A stretch of 64,000 nt of DNA from Burkholderiaceae bacterium (GTDB lineage Bacteria > Pseudomonadota > Gammaproteobacteria > Burkholderiales > Burkholderiaceae_C): the NCBI GenBank assembly GCA_019745555.1, contig JAIESX010000006.1:124001-188000 (forward strand), written 5' to 3'. The position numbers and the translations under genes were made by a program. Under the pieces are notes generated by a model. The model saw only the letters and a program-made list of their open reading frames with translations, was not told the origin of the DNA and ran no database searches. Positions 9,510-20,747 of this stretch are shown here, one piece after another. Every line of letters starts with the position of its first letter. Within the stretch, counting starts at the first letter, position 1.

Positions 9510-10720
9510 GCGCGGGCTCCCTCGGGGTGGCGCCGGATCGCGGCTTCGCGTACCGGCAGGTTGATCAGCGCGGCGGCCACGCCCAGGGCGATGGCGATGT
9601 ACCAGACGATGTCATAGCTGCCGGTCTTGTCGTAGAGGTAGCCGCCGAGCCAGACGCCCATGAAGCTGCCGATCTGGTGGCTGAAGAAGACGAAGCCGCC
9701 CAGCATGGACAGGTGGGCCACACCGAAGATCTGGGCCACGATGGCATTGGTCGGCGGCACGGTGGACAGCCAGAGCACACCCATGACGGCGGAGAAGATG
9801 TAGACGCTCAGCGGCGTCAGCGGCGCTAGCAGGAAGAGGGCGATCGCGATGGCTCGCGAGAAATAGATGAAGGCCAGGATCTTGCGCTTGGCCAGACGCT
9901 GGCCCAGCGTGCCCGCGGCATAGGTGCCGAAGACGTTGAAGAGGCCGATCAGGGCCAGCGAATAGCTCGCCACCTGGGGCGAGAGGCCGTGGTCCTTGAG
10001 GTAGCTGGGCATGTGCACGCCGATGAAGACCACCTGGAAGCCGCAGACGAAGTAGCCGGCCATGAGCAGCTGGAAGCTCGGGTAGGCGAAGGCCTCGCGC
10101 AGGGCCTGCAGGATGGACTGCTCGCGCTTGGGAGGCGTGCCGCTGGCAAAGCTGGATTCATGCAGGCCCCAGGCCAGCGGCACGATGAGCAGCGCGGCCA
10201 TGCCCAGCGCCACCAGGGCCTGCTGCCAGCCCAGGCCGCTGATGAGCCAGCCTTCGACCGGCACCATGAGGAACTGGCCAAAGGAGCCGGCCGCCGCGGC
10301 CACGCCCATGGCCCAGGAGCGCTTCTCCATGCTGACGTTACGGCCGATCACCCCGTAGATCACGGCATAGGTGGTACCTGCCTGCGCCATGCCGATCAGC
10401 ACGCCGCAGCTCAGCGCGAACATGAGCGGTGTGGGCGCGTGGGCCATGCCGATCAGACCCAGGGCGTAGAGGATGGCGCCGCCGATGATGACCTTGAAGG
10501 CGCCGTAGCGGTCGGCCAGCATGCCGGCGAAGATGCCGGCAAAGCCCCAGGTCAGGTTCTGGATGGCCATCGCGAAAGCGAAGGTCTCGCGGGTCCAGCC
10601 CTGGGTCTGGGTGACGGGCTGCAGCCAGAGGCCGAAGCCGTGGCGTATGCCCATGGAGAGGGTGACGATCATGGCGCCGCAGATCAGGACCTGGGCCATG
10701 GGAAGTTTCTTGTTGCTCAT
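9506..10720 (-). CDS. MFS transporter, monocarboxylate/oxalate-formate-like
   Basis: An inner membrane secondary transporter of 404 aa with 12 predicted membrane helices. The first helix contains SMGIRHGFGLWLQP and the helix 2-3 loop GMLADRYGAFKV carries the MFS motif A pattern. A cytoplasmic loop (ESSFASGTPPKREQS) splits the six-plus-six halves. Overall it resembles the OFA/MCT-like branch that moves monocarboxylates, but the substrate is not readable from the sequence. The track's start at 11095 runs into parE; ATG 10720 is chosen because the TM1 region begins immediately after. It is divergent from parE. Confidence 0.87.
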   Translation of the reverse strand: MSNKKLPMAQVLICGAMIVTLSMGIRHGFGLWLQPVTQTQGWTRETFAFAMAIQNLTWGFAGIFAGMLADRYGAFKVIIGGAILYALGLIGMAHAPTPLMFALSCGVLIGMAQAGTTYAVIYGVIGRNVSMEKRSWAMGVAAAAGSFGQFLMVPVEGWLISGLGWQQALVALGMAALLIVPLAWGLHESSFASGTPPKREQSILQALREAFAYPSFQLLMAGYFVCGFQVVFIGVHMPSYLKDHGLSPQVASYSLALIGLFNVFGTYAAGTLGQRLAKRKILAFIYFSRAIAIALFLLAPLTPLSVYIFSAVMGVLWLSTVPPTNAIVAQIFGVAHLSMLGGFVFFSHQIGSFMGVWLGGYLYDKTGSYDIVWYIAIALGVAAALINLPVREAAIRRHPEGARA

Positions 10721-10773
10721 CGCCGCACTGTAGCCAATCCGCCGCTCGCTTGCCGGCGGCCGGCTGGAATGTA

Positions 10774-10791
10774 ACTGGATGTTCATCCAGT
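10774..10791. promoter_or_regulatory. LexA-box-like palindrome between MFS gene and parE
   Basis: ACTGGATG-TT-CATCCAGT is a perfect 18-bp palindrome. Its core CTGGATGTTCATCCAG fits the gammaproteobacterial/betaproteobacterial LexA pattern CTG-N10-CAG and closely resembles the E. coli ruvAB box as I remember it. It sits about 20 bp upstream of the parE -10, covering the -35 region, and 54 bp upstream of the MFS start. Confidence 0.55.
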
Positions 10792-10809
10792 GATTGTGCG
10801 GACTGGGTC

Positions 10810-10815
10810 TACAAT
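10810..10815 (+). promoter_or_regulatory. parE -10 element, possible leaderless start
   Basis: TACAAT ends 8 nt before ATG 10824, with no Shine-Dalgarno between. The -35 region coincides with the right arm of the LexA-like palindrome. Confidence 0.5.
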
Positions 10816-10823
10816 CCCGCGCC

Positions 10824-12790
<1,967 letters not shown>

Positions 12791-12791
<1 letters not shown>

Positions 12792-13510
12792 TGCGCCAGC
12801 TGATCGCCTTGCTGACCATGCTCCTGCTGGGGCAGGGCGCGGCGCACGCCGATGTCTGGGCTTATGTCAACGAGCAGGGCGTGGCGCATTTCGCGACCGA
12901 GCAGCTGGACGAGCGCTACGAGCTCTATTTCAGTGACGAGGCGCCCGAGGACCGTACGCGTGCCGGCCCGGTGCCGCTGGCGCCCACCCGCCTGCACGCC
13001 TTCTTCGAGATCTCGCCCGACTACAAGGCCGTGCGGCACTTGCTGCGCGAGGCCGCACGCGAGCACGGCATCGACTACGCTCTGTTGCAGGCCCTGATCG
13101 CCACCGAGTCGGGCTTCGACCCCGATGCGGTCTCGCCCAAGGGGGCGGTCGGGCTCATGCAACTGATGCCGGCCACGGCGCGCGGCTATGGCCTGGTGGA
13201 CCGGAAGCGCCGGCCGGTGGCACGCCAGCTCACCGATGCACGCACCAACATCCGCATCGGCAGCCTGCACCTGGCGCGTCTGCTGAAGAAATTTCCCGAG
13301 CAGCCCGAACTCGCGCTGGCTGCCTACAACGCCGGGCTCGGTGCTGTGCGGCGCGCTGGCAACGCGGTGCCGCCTTACCGCGAAACGCAGAACTACGTGC
13401 GCACCGTGCTGGCCCTGCACGCGGTGCTCAGGCCTGCAGCCGAGAGAACCCAGCGTTCCTGGGTGCGCGAGCCGGCCCAGGTGGCCAGCCTCGAAGCGCA
13501 GCCTGACTGA
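12791..13510 (+). CDS. Secreted lytic transglycosylase (SLT domain) within the parE-parC locus
   Basis: Periplasmic murein hydrolase that cleaves the MurNAc-GlcNAc bond. A 239-aa protein with an N-terminal signal peptide (cleavage after GAAHA near residue 20), a short DUF4124-like segment ([16 protein letters not shown]), and an SLT domain with catalytic Glu106 in [18 protein letters not shown] followed by [14 protein letters not shown] and [12 protein letters not shown]. Start ATG overlaps the parE stop, so it is translated from the same mRNA. No lipobox is seen, so it should be soluble in the periplasm. Confidence 0.9.
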
Positions 13511-13542
13511 GCTGTCCCATCCCGAAGAACCGAACTGTCACG

Positions 13543-15909
<2,367 letters not shown>

Positions 15910-15925
15910 GCGGGAGTTCTTGGGG

Positions 15926-15931
15926 CAGAAT
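15926..15931 (+). promoter_or_regulatory. -10 element of the FAD monooxygenase gene
   Basis: CAGAAT ends 9 nt before ATG 15941 with no Shine-Dalgarno in between, again consistent with a leaderless or near-leaderless message. No good -35 is seen. Confidence 0.25.
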
Positions 15932-15940
15932 CAGACCCCG

Positions 15941-17122
15941 ATGCATACCGAGGTACTCATAGCCGGAGGCGGTATCGGCGGCCTGGCTGCCGGACTGGCC
16001 TGTTCGCGGGCCGGCTGCCATGTCCGCCTCTACGAGCGCGCCGAGGCCTTCACCGAGGTAGGGGCGGGCATCCAGATGGGCCCCAACGTCGTGCGGGTGC
16101 TCCAGGGCTGGGAGCTCGATGCCGCCCTGCGACGAGTGGCCGCCTATCCCGAGCGGCTGCAGGTGCGCCATGCCATCAGCGGGGTCGCACTGGGCGTGCT
16201 GTCGCTCGGCCCGTCCATGGTGCAGCGCTACGGCGCACCCTATGCCACGGTCCATCGTGCCGATCTGCAGCAACTGCTGCTGCAGGCCCTGCAGCAGCGA
16301 GATGACGTCTGGTTGCACACGGGCAAGACTGTGAACCGCTATGTGGAGACCCATGGCGCGGTCGGCCTGAGCCTGAGCGATGGCCTGGACGTGGAGGGCG
16401 ATGCCTTGATCGCGGCCGATGGCCTCTGGAGCCGGATCCGTCTGCAGCTGCTGGCCGATGGGCCGCCGCGCGTCGCCGGACACCTGGCCTATCGCGCACT
16501 GGTGCCTCAGGCCGATCTGCCCGCAGCCCTGCGCAGCCAGCAGGTCACGGCCTGGCTCGGCCCCAGGCTGCACGTGGTGGCTTACCCTGTACGCGGTGGC
16601 GAGTGGCTCAATGTCGTGGCCATCGTGCACGGCCATGTGCATGGCGGCCTGGAGGACTGGGACCATGGCGCCAATGCGGCTGATCTGCAGTCGGCCCTGG
16701 CCCGTACCTGTGCCGATCTGCGCGATCTGATCGCCTCCATCCCGGCCTGGCGTCTCTGGGTGCTGTGTGACCGCCCGCCCGTGGGCTCGGCCGAGCAGAT
16801 GGCGCGCGGCCATGTGGCGCTGCTCGGGGATGCAGCTCATCCCATGCGGCCCTATCTCGCCCAGGGCGCCGGCATGGCCATCGAGGACGCGGCGGAGCTC
16901 GGGCGCCAGGTGGGGCTGGTCGATGGCGTGCTGGACGTGCCCACGCTGCTGCGTCGCTACGCGCTCAACCGCTGGCAGCGTAATGCGCGGGTGCAGGCGC
17001 GCTCGATACGCAATGGCGGGATCTTCCATCTGGAAGGTTCCATGGCCTGGGCGCGCGATACGTCGCTGCGCCTGCTGGGGGAGCGCCTGCTCGATGTGCC
17101 CTGGCTGTACCAGGGACCCTGA
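15941..17122 (+). CDS. FAD-dependent aromatic-ring monooxygenase
   Basis: Flavoprotein hydroxylase of the salicylate/3-hydroxybenzoate 6-hydroxylase type, 393 aa. The N-terminal Rossmann motif is GGGIGGLAAGLACSRAG, the middle DG motif lies in ALIAADGLWSRIR, and the FAD-ribityl motif is GDAAHPMRPYLAQGAGMAIED. A single-component class A enzyme using NAD(P)H is expected. The substrate is unknown, and no ring-cleavage genes are near. ATG 15941 is preferred to the track's 15920 because the beta-strand before GGGIGG starts at MHTEVLIAG. It converges with the YkgJ gene, 3 bp apart. Confidence 0.87.
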   Translation: MHTEVLIAGGGIGGLAAGLACSRAGCHVRLYERAEAFTEVGAGIQMGPNVVRVLQGWELDAALRRVAAYPERLQVRHAISGVALGVLSLGPSMVQRYGAPYATVHRADLQQLLLQALQQRDDVWLHTGKTVNRYVETHGAVGLSLSDGLDVEGDALIAADGLWSRIRLQLLADGPPRVAGHLAYRALVPQADLPAALRSQQVTAWLGPRLHVVAYPVRGGEWLNVVAIVHGHVHGGLEDWDHGANAADLQSALARTCADLRDLIASIPAWRLWVLCDRPPVGSAEQMARGHVALLGDAAHPMRPYLAQGAGMAIEDAAELGRQVGLVDGVLDVPTLLRRYALNRWQRNARVQARSIRNGGIFHLEGSMAWARDTSLRLLGERLLDVPWLYQGP

Positions 17123-17125
17123 GGT

Positions 17126-17434
17126 TCAGGCCTCCAGGGGCGGCAGGCCGACCTTGGCGCGGGCGCGTTGACAGGCCTCGCTGCCTTCCTCGAATTCGCG
17201 GCAGGGCGAAGGACGCCACTCGTAGATCCCGCAGGCCACCTTTACACCGAGCGTGCCCGTGAGGGCAGCGCAGCGCGGGGGCCAGTGGTCGGTGCCGCGC
17301 ATGCGTGCGGTGTTGCCGTTGACCTCGACCGTCAGGCCCACGGGCACGTGGCCGCCGTTGCCTTCGAGTTCGTAGGCGGAGAAATCGACGCGGCACCAGG
17401 AACAGCAGGCGCCGCAGCTGATGCAGGCGGTCAT
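17126..17434 (-). CDS. YkgJ-family cysteine cluster protein
   Basis: A 102-aa protein with the N-terminal cysteine cluster CISCGACCSWC, then RCAALTG and VACGIYEWRPSPCREFEEG. Together these seven or so Cys match the YkgJ/UPF0153 zinc- or iron-binding family. Biochemical function in the family is not established. The translation start ATG 17434 gives MTACISCG, the usual beginning. It is isolated: it converges with the FAD monooxygenase and is preceded by a strong palindrome after argF. Confidence 0.85.
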   Translation of the reverse strand: MTACISCGACCSWCRVDFSAYELEGNGGHVPVGLTVEVNGNTARMRGTDHWPPRCAALTGTLGVKVACGIYEWRPSPCREFEEGSEACQRARAKVGLPPLEA

Positions 17435-17478
17435 ATTGATACTGATACGTGAACGGTTTTGGCTGTGGCCGCTGCGCT

Positions 17479-17500
17479 TAACTTCGCTGGCGCGAAGTTA
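17479..17500. terminator. 22-bp hairpin between argF and the YkgJ gene
   Basis: TAACTTCGC-TGGC-GCGAAGTTA has perfect 9-bp arms and a 4-nt loop. It begins 25 bp beyond the argF stop, so it could end the argDF transcript, but no T-run follows. An operator for ykgJ is the alternative. Confidence 0.45.
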
Positions 17501-17524
17501 GCCTCCGCCGAAATCGCCTGTACA

Positions 17525-18445
17525 TCACTTCAAGGCTCCCAGGAGCAGATACTCCATCAGAGCCTTCTGGACGTGCAGGCGATTCTCAGCCTCATCCCAT
17601 ACCACCGACTGCGGCCCGTCGATGACCTCGGCCTCGACCTCTTCGCCGCGGTGGGCGGGCAGGCAGTGCATGAAGAGGGCGTCAGAGCGGGCGGCGCGCA
17701 TCATCTCGGCGTCCACGCACCAATCTGCGAAGGCCTTCTTGCGGGCCTCGTTCTCGGCCTCGTAGCCCATGCTGGTCCAGACATCGGTGGTCACGAGGTC
17801 GGCGCCGGCGCAGGCCTGCATCGGGTCCTTGAAGACCTTGTAGCAGGAGCTTTTCACGCCCGCTACGGCCGGGTCGATCTCGTAGCCGCTGGGCGTGCTC
17901 ACGTGCACGGTGAAGCCCAGCAGCTCGGCCGCCTGTAGCCAGGTGTTGGCCATGTTGTTGCCGTCGCCCACCCAGGCCACCACCTTGCCCGCGATCGAAC
18001 CGCGGTGCTCGATGTAGGTAAAGATGTCGGCCAGGATCTGGCAGGGGTGGTACTCGTTGGTCAGGCCGTTGATCACGGGGACGCGCGAATACTCGGCGAA
18101 ACGCTCGATCTTGTCCTGCCCGAAGGTGCGGATCATCACCAGGTCCACCATGCGGCTGATCACACGCGCGCTGTCCTCGATGGGTTCGGCGCGGCCCAGC
18201 TGGCTGTCGCCCGTGGTCAGGTGCACCACGCTGCCGCCGAGCTGGTACATGCCGGCCTCGAAGCTCACGCGCGTGCGCGTGGAAGCCTTCTCGAAGATCA
18301 TGGCCAGGGTTCGGTCTACCAGGGGCTGGTGTTTCTCGTAGGCCTTGAACTTCTTCTTGATCAGCGCCGTTCGCTCGAAGAGGTAGGCGTACTCGGCGGC
18401 CGTGAGGTCGGTGAACTGCAGGTAGTGCTTGAGGGCCTGGGTCAT
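17525..18445 (-). CDS. argF: Ornithine carbamoyltransferase
   Basis: Transfers the carbamoyl group from carbamoyl phosphate to ornithine, making citrulline for arginine synthesis. The 306-aa protein has the carbamoyl-phosphate motif FEKASTRTRVSF near residue 52, the ornithine-binding SMG loop in TDVWTSMGYE, and HCLPAHRGEEV. It lies 12 bp after argD on the same strand, so the two genes form an arginine biosynthetic pair. The anabolic role is inferred from this pairing; no arginine deiminase genes are near. Confidence 0.96.
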   Translation of the reverse strand: MTQALKHYLQFTDLTAAEYAYLFERTALIKKKFKAYEKHQPLVDRTLAMIFEKASTRTRVSFEAGMYQLGGSVVHLTTGDSQLGRAEPIEDSARVISRMVDLVMIRTFGQDKIERFAEYSRVPVINGLTNEYHPCQILADIFTYIEHRGSIAGKVVAWVGDGNNMANTWLQAAELLGFTVHVSTPSGYEIDPAVAGVKSSCYKVFKDPMQACAGADLVTTDVWTSMGYEAENEARKKAFADWCVDAEMMRAARSDALFMHCLPAHRGEEVEAEVIDGPQSVVWDEAENRLHVQKALMEYLLLGALK

Positions 18446-18457
18446 TCTGCGCGCTCC

Positions 18458-19669
18458 TCAGGGTTCGGCCAGGAAGTCGCGCACCAGGGGCAGCAGGCGT
18501 GCCAGCAGTTCGTCGATCTCGGCCTCGCTGATGATCAGCGGCGGCAACAGGCGGATCACGCTGTCGGCGGTCACGCTGATCAGCAGGCCGGCCTCGGCCG
18601 CACGGCCGATCAGCACGCCGCAGGGCTTGGCCAGCTCGACGCCGATCATCAGGCCCTGGCCGCGGATCTCCTTCACACCCGGATGGCTGCCGAGCGCTTC
18701 GCGCAGCTTGCCGCTCAGGTACTGGCCCATCTGCTCGGCGCGCTGCAGCAGGCCGTCCTCCTCCATGATGCGCAGGGTCTCGACGCCGGCGCGCATGGCC
18801 AGCGGGTTGCCACCGAAGGTGGTGCCGTGGTTACCCGGCTGAAAGATCTCGGCCGCCTTGGGGCCGGCCACGACCGCGCCGATGGGCACGCCCGAGCCCA
18901 GGCCCTTGGCCAGGGCCATCACGTCGGGCACGATGCCGGCCCACTGGTGGGCGAACCACTTGCCCGTGCGGCCCATGCCGCTCTGCACCTCATCAATGCA
19001 CAGCAGCCAGTCGCGTTCGGAGCAGAGCTCGCGCACGGCACGCAGGTACTCGTTGCGCATGGCGTTGATGCCACCTTCGCCCTGGATGGTCTCGAAGAAC
19101 ACGGCCACCACGTCCGGATTGTGGGCCGTGGCCTTTTTCAGGGCCTCGATGTCGTTGAGCGGCACACGGATGAAACCCGGCACCAGCGGACCGAAGCCCT
19201 TCTGGATCTTCTCGTTGCCCGTGGCGCTGAGGGTGGCGATGGAACGGCCATGGAAGGCGCGTTCATAGACCACGATCTGCGGGTTGGCGATGCCCTTGTC
19301 ATGGCCGTACTTGCGCGCCAGCTTGAGCACGGCCTCGTTGGCCTCCAGGCCCGTGTTGCAGAAGAAGACATTGCTCATGCCCGAGATCTCGACCAGCTTC
19401 TTCGCCAGCTCTTCCTGCAGGGGCACGTGGTAGTAGTTGGAGGTGTGGATCAGGCGGGCGATCTGGTCCTGCAGGGCCGGCACCAGCTTGGGGTGCTTGT
19501 GCCCCAGGGTGTTGACGGCGATGCCGGCCAGCGCGTCCAGGTATTCCTTGCCGTTGATGTCCCAGACGCGGCAGCCGTCACCGTGCGACAGCGCGATCGG
19601 CACGCGGCCGTAGGTGTTCATCACGTGCGGGGAAGCTGCGGTGGCTGGTTTGACGGCAGGGGCGTTCAT
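18458..19669 (-). CDS. argD: Acetylornithine/succinyldiaminopimelate aminotransferase
   Basis: PLP-dependent class III aminotransferase that makes N-acetylornithine from its semialdehyde, with a possible second role in lysine synthesis. The 403-aa protein shows FFCNTGLEANEAVLKLAR, FHGRSIATLSATGN, CIDEVQSGMGRTGK, and PLP lysine in ALAKGLGSGVPIGA. The start ATG 19669 (MNAPAVKP) is chosen rather than the track's 19783, since the extra 38 residues would come from the leader containing the promoter and hairpin. argF follows 12 bp downstream. Confidence 0.93.
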   Translation of the reverse strand: MNAPAVKPATAASPHVMNTYGRVPIALSHGDGCRVWDINGKEYLDALAGIAVNTLGHKHPKLVPALQDQIARLIHTSNYYHVPLQEELAKKLVEISGMSNVFFCNTGLEANEAVLKLARKYGHDKGIANPQIVVYERAFHGRSIATLSATGNEKIQKGFGPLVPGFIRVPLNDIEALKKATAHNPDVVAVFFETIQGEGGINAMRNEYLRAVRELCSERDWLLCIDEVQSGMGRTGKWFAHQWAGIVPDVMALAKGLGSGVPIGAVVAGPKAAEIFQPGNHGTTFGGNPLAMRAGVETLRIMEEDGLLQRAEQMGQYLSGKLREALGSHPGVKEIRGQGLMIGVELAKPCGVLIGRAAEAGLLISVTADSVIRLLPPLIISEAEIDELLARLLPLVRDFLAEP

Positions 19670-19701
19670 GTCTACACACTCCGGAGGTCTCAAAACAAAG
19701 G

Positions 19702-19723
19702 CGGCCCAACGAAAGTTGGGCCG
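19702..19723 (-). promoter_or_regulatory. Hairpin in the argD leader
   Basis: CGGCCCAAC-TTTC-GTTGGGCCG on the minus strand has 9-bp perfect arms and a 4-nt loop. It lies between the predicted -10 (19734-19739) and the argD ATG, followed by CCTTTGTTTTG, a loosely U-rich tract. It may be an attenuator or an RNA-protein site. Confidence 0.4.
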
Positions 19724-19733
19724 TTGAGCGGTG

Positions 19734-19764
19734 ATTTTAGGGCCTGTGGCGCGGCTTGGGGCAA
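19734..19764 (-). promoter_or_regulatory. argD promoter
   Basis: Minus-strand TTGCCC and TAAAAT are separated by 19 bp, slightly long. The TAAAAT hexamer is the more convincing part. The leader to ATG 19669 would be about 58 nt. Confidence 0.4.
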
Positions 19765-19822
19765 GGCCGGCCTGTCCGGTCACCGGCGCGGGCAGTCTGG
19801 CAGATCGCTGCAGCGCCTTATG

Positions 19823-19840
19823 TCTTATATAAGATATAAT
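19823..19840 (+). promoter_or_regulatory. Palindrome and -10 of the DUF3579 gene
   Basis: TCTTATATAAGA (19823-19834) is a perfect 12-bp palindrome abutting a perfect -10 TATAAT (19835-19840). The palindrome occupies the spacer, as expected for a repressor site. No strong -35 is visible. Confidence 0.5.
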
Positions 19841-19906
19841 ACTTGTAGCCCTTTTCGTCGGGCCAGAGCCCTACCCGGCCCGAGCCCGACGCCCGAGTCC
19901 CTACCC

Positions 19907-20254
19907 ATGGTCTCCAACGCCGCCCAAGAAGTCTTCATCCTCGGACTGACCCGCACAGGCAAGGCGTTTCGCCCCAGCGACTGGGCCGAACGTCTGGCCG
20001 GCGTCATGAGCCAGTTCCGGCCCGGCGGTCCGCAGCCCGGCAGTCATCTGGGTTACTCGCCCTGGTGTGTGCCCAGCTCCGTCGACGGCATCAAGTGCGT
20101 GATCGTCAACCGTGACCTGCGCGATGCCGAACCCATGGCCTGGGACTTCTGCGTCAACTTTGCAAGGGACAACAGTCTGCAGGTCCGGCAGTTTGACGCC
20201 CGGGGACAGCTCATCTCCGAATCAGATGACCCCAACAAAAAAGCCGCTCAATGA
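19907..20254 (+). CDS. DUF3579 domain protein
   Basis: A 115-aa soluble protein matching, by recall, the betaproteobacterial DUF3579 family often found beside argD. Recognisable stretches are FRPSDWAERLAGVMSQF, the YSPWCVPS turn, KCVIVNRDLRDAEPMAWDF and VRQFDARGQL. Function is unknown. The track ORF starts at 18005, but that part is antisense to argF-argD; ATG 19907 (MVSNAAQEVFILG) is the natural start. Its stop codon lies inside the stem of the terminator that follows. Confidence 0.82.
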   Translation: MVSNAAQEVFILGLTRTGKAFRPSDWAERLAGVMSQFRPGGPQPGSHLGYSPWCVPSSVDGIKCVIVNRDLRDAEPMAWDFCVNFARDNSLQVRQFDARGQLISESDDPNKKAAQ

Positions 20255-20264
20255 GCGGCTTTTT
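20236..20264 (+). terminator. Terminator overlapping the DUF3579 stop codon
   Basis: GCCGCTC-AAT-GAGCGGC stem, preceded by six A and followed by five T. The TGA stop (20252-20254) lies within loop and stem, so gene end and terminator are fused. Confidence 0.87.
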
Positions 20265-20295
20265 GCTTTGCTGACAGCGCACCCGTTACAAACGG

Positions 20296-20316
20296 CGGAC
20301 GGGTCAGACCCGTCCG
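20296..20316 (-). terminator. Probable rpsT terminator
   Basis: CGGACGGGTC-T-GACCCGTCCG read on the minus strand, 10-bp arms, 18 bp beyond the rpsT stop, followed by CCGTTTGT. The U-tract is weak. Confidence 0.5.
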
Positions 20317-20333
20317 GGCTGTTTGCCTGAATC

Positions 20334-20630
20334 TCAGGCGGCGGCCAGGGCCTTGACCTTGGCGGACAGGCGGCTCTTGTCGCGAGCGGCCTTGTTCTTG
20401 TGGAAGATGCCCTTGTCGGCCACGGTGTCCACCACGGCCTGCATCTTGGCAAACAGTTCGGTGGCCTTGGCCTTGTCACCGGTCAGAACAGCCTTTTCGA
20501 CGTTCTTCACGGCGGTGCGGTATTTGGAGCGCAGGGAGGTGTTGGCTGCATTGAGCTTCACGTCCTGACGTGCGCGTTTACGGCCCGACGCCAGGCGCGG
20601 GTTCTTTTTCTTCGGCTTTCCAGATGCCAT
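20334..20630 (-). CDS. rpsT: 30S ribosomal protein S20
   Basis: Binds 16S rRNA in the small ribosomal subunit. The 98-aa basic protein begins [22 protein letters not shown] and contains [17 protein letters not shown] and [20 protein letters not shown], all diagnostic of S20. It is about ten residues longer than E. coli S20 because of its N-terminus. A purine-rich AAGGAAA Shine-Dalgarno precedes ATG. It is a monocistronic minus-strand gene, divergent from murJ. Confidence 0.97.
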   Translation of the reverse strand: MASGKPKKKNPRLASGRKRARQDVKLNAANTSLRSKYRTAVKNVEKAVLTGDKAKATELFAKMQAVVDTVADKGIFHKNKAARDKSRLSAKVKALAAA

Positions 20631-20675
20631 ATCAGTGTTTCCTTGTGTCTGTGGATGATGTCAGCAAAGCCGGCT

Positions 20676-20681
20676 ATTGTA
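20676..20681 (-). promoter_or_regulatory. rpsT -10 element
   Basis: TACAAT on the minus strand, 45 bp upstream of rpsT. The -35 is not clear. Confidence 0.45.
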
Positions 20682-20733
20682 GCAGGTCGAGCCAATTGGG
20701 GTGAGTGTGCACTCCGCGAGGGGGAGGGCGGGC

Positions 20734-20739
20734 TAAACT
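20734..20739 (+). promoter_or_regulatory. murJ -10 element, possible leaderless start
   Basis: TAAACT ends 8 nt before ATG 20748. The intervening CGGGGGCA has a G-run but no proper Shine-Dalgarno spacing. Confidence 0.35.
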
Positions 20740-20747
20740 CGGGGGCA

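Noticed and set aside
18005-19906. N-terminal 630 residues of the 749-aa plus-strand ORF
   Set aside because: They are antisense to argF and argD. Only the last 115 residues are the DUF3579 protein.
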